Positions 62,757-64,000 of a stretch of DNA of 64,000 nt are shown piece after piece. Position 1 is the stretch's first letter. The number at the start of each line of letters is the position of its first letter. This DNA is from Lentilitoribacter sp039986595 (GTDB lineage: Bacteria > Pseudomonadota > Alphaproteobacteria > Rhizobiales > Rhizobiaceae). The stretch spans positions 186,001-250,000 of the forward strand of contig JBDWQJ010000009.1 in NCBI GenBank assembly GCA_039986595.1, written 5' to 3'. A program made the position numbers and the translations under genes. Under the pieces are notes generated by a model. The model was not told the DNA's origin. It saw only the letters and a list, made by a program, of their open reading frames with translations, and did no database searches.

Positions 62757-63833
62757 GTGACAGACGGCAAAAATGGCCTTACTTATTCAGATGCGGGCGT
62801 GGATATTGACGCTGGCAATGACCTGGTCAACCAAATTAAACCGTTAGTGAAATCAACGCGCAGGTCCGGTGCAGATAGCGAAATCGGTGGATTTGGCGGC
62901 ATATTTGATCTCAAGGCAGCAGGATTTAAAGACCCTTTATTAATCGCTGCAAATGATGGTGTTGGCACGAAATTACGCGTTGCCATTGAAGCAGGTGTTC
63001 ATGATACGGTAGGCATTGATCTTGTTGCGATGTGTGTCAATGATCTGGTTGTACAAGGTGCTGAACCATTGTTCTTCCTTGACTATTTTGCAACTGGCAA
63101 ACTTGATACCGCGCAAGGGGTGGATATTGTTCGCGGTATCGCAGATGGGTGTAAGCTTTCGGGCTGTGCATTAATCGGCGGGGAAACCGCTGAAATGCCG
63201 GGCATGTACCACGGTGATGATTACGATTTGGCTGGCTTTGCAGTTGGCGCGTGTGAGCGGGATAAATTACTCCCAAGTGAACAACTCACCGAGGGTGATG
63301 TACTCCTTGGACTTGCCTCTTCTGGTGTGCATTCCAACGGTTTCTCACTAGTGCGCAAAATCGTTGAAATAAGTGGCTTATCCTATCAAGATCCTGCCCC
63401 ATTTAAGAGCGCTTCAAGCGGCGAAACATTGGGGCAAAACTTGCTGGAACCAACTCGCATTTATGTCAAATCATTGTTGCATGCGATCCGTAAAACAGAT
63501 GCGGTTAAAGCGATGGCTCATATCACAGGTGGTGGTTTCCCTGAAAACATCCCCCGTGTGTTACCAGATAATCTTTCAGCTGAAATTGATCTCACGTCGG
63601 TTCAAGTACCGGAAGTTTTCTCTTGGCTTGCAAAAACAGGTGGTGTTGAGCCAAACGAAATGCTGCGCACATTTAACTGCGGTGTCGGCATGCTTGTTGC
63701 CACCGATACTGAGAACGCAGATGCTGTGACACAAGCACTAACCGAAGCAGGTGAAACAGTTATCAAAATGGGCCGTGTTATTGCACGAAATGACGATGAA
63801 GGCGTTGTTTATAAAGGACAATTGTCAATATGA
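62757..63833 (+). CDS. purM: Phosphoribosylformylglycinamidine cyclo-ligase
   Basis: A 358-aa enzyme of de novo purine synthesis (FGAM to AIR). It has the family blocks LTYSDAGVDIDAGN, GGFGGIFDL, ANDGVGTKLRVAIEAG, GGETAEMPGMYHGDDYDLAGFAVG and AHITGGGFPENIPR. I chose the GTG at 62757, with GGAG nine bases upstream; a TTG at 62721 would add 12 residues unlike the family. It overlaps purN by four bases. Confidence 0.95.
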   Translation: MTDGKNGLTYSDAGVDIDAGNDLVNQIKPLVKSTRRSGADSEIGGFGGIFDLKAAGFKDPLLIAANDGVGTKLRVAIEAGVHDTVGIDLVAMCVNDLVVQGAEPLFFLDYFATGKLDTAQGVDIVRGIADGCKLSGCALIGGETAEMPGMYHGDDYDLAGFAVGACERDKLLPSEQLTEGDVLLGLASSGVHSNGFSLVRKIVEISGLSYQDPAPFKSASSGETLGQNLLEPTRIYVKSLLHAIRKTDAVKAMAHITGGGFPENIPRVLPDNLSAEIDLTSVQVPEVFSWLAKTGGVEPNEMLRTFNCGVGMLVATDTENADAVTQALTEAGETVIKMGRVIARNDDEGVVYKGQLSI

Positions 63834-64000
63834 GCATAATCGCACAACCGCGCAAAAAACGTATTGGTGTTCTCATTTCAGGCACGGGCTCAAACATGAA
63901 AGTTTTGGCCCAAGCTTGTCAAAAGGATGAGTATCCAGCGGAAGTTTGTTTGGTTGTTTCTGATAAGTGTGATGTAAAAGGTTTAGAAACCGCACGCGAA
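63830..64000 (+). CDS. purN: Phosphoribosylglycinamide formyltransferase, 5' part
   Basis: The N-terminal 57 residues of PurN, with the substrate-binding motif RIGVLISGTGSNMK. It converts GAR to FGAR with formyl-THF. The ATG overlaps the purM stop (ATGA), so the pair is coupled. The rest lies beyond the window. Confidence 0.94.
   Translation, partial: MSIIAQPRKKRIGVLISGTGSNMKVLAQACQKDEYPAEVCLVVSDKCDVKGLETARE

Overview
The window comes from an alphaproteobacterial chromosome, most likely a marine member of the Hyphomicrobiales (Rhizobiales). Evidence: the gene order merR-ihfA-fabH-plsX-DUF177-cytochrome bc1 chaperone-bamE, the ribH/ribE/ribD/nrdR/glyA run, an ldtR-ldt pair next to hemB, a bacterial arginyl/leucyl-protein transferase, an Hda homologue beside ppk-ppx, and an H+-pyrophosphatase. 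Base composition looks moderate to AT-leaning for that order (judged by eye). I see no rRNA, tRNA, insertion sequence, prophage or CRISPR array. Nearly all of the window is protein coding.

Layout. 1-18.2 kb is core housekeeping, mostly on the minus strand: a truncated gene at the left edge, MerR regulator, IHF-alpha, the fatty-acid/phospholipid genes fabH and plsX, DUF177, bc1 chaperone, BamE, the proton-pumping pyrophosphatase HppA, an MFS transporter, NusB and riboflavin synthesis, NrdR, GlyA, an L,D-transpeptidase with its MarR-type regulator, and HemB. 18.4-24 kb mixes envelope and accessory genes (YHYH protein, lipoprotein, DUF2975-HTH pair, TPR protein, MAPEG) with RDD and aminoacyl-protein transferase genes. 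24-35 kb holds ParC, a LysE exporter and several exported proteins: a 393-aa unknown, a 705-aa internally duplicated metallopeptidase-like protein, CreD, a VWA protein and a metallo-beta-lactamase-fold protein. 35-39.2 kb holds a DDAH-like enzyme, AspRS and RNase D.

39.2-55.2 kb reads as an accessory block between rnd/aspS and ppx/ppk. It contains a DMT transporter, a light-repair island (DUF2256 microprotein, iron-sulfur photolyase, second divergent photolyase/cryptochrome, ferric-reductase-like membrane protein and a Tat-exported partner), hydrolases, an AlkB-like di-iron hydroxylase, and a complete Zur-controlled zinc uptake locus (znuA divergent from znuC-znuB-zur) with a good Zur box and strongly His-rich ZnuA and ZnuC. 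55.3-64 kb returns to core genes: ppx, ppk, hda, an AI-2E-type permease, a diguanylate cyclase, purM and the start of purN.

The observations I rate highest are the tandem-duplicated exported protein in which one HExxH metallopeptidase site is intact and the other has lost a zinc ligand; the light-repair island with an atypical second photolyase and a 51-aa gene; an unusual hppA leader with two identical strong Shine-Dalgarno motifs, a perfect palindrome and a possible leader peptide; and an octanucleotide tandem repeat just upstream of a flavoprotein gene. I found no clearly new multi-gene system.
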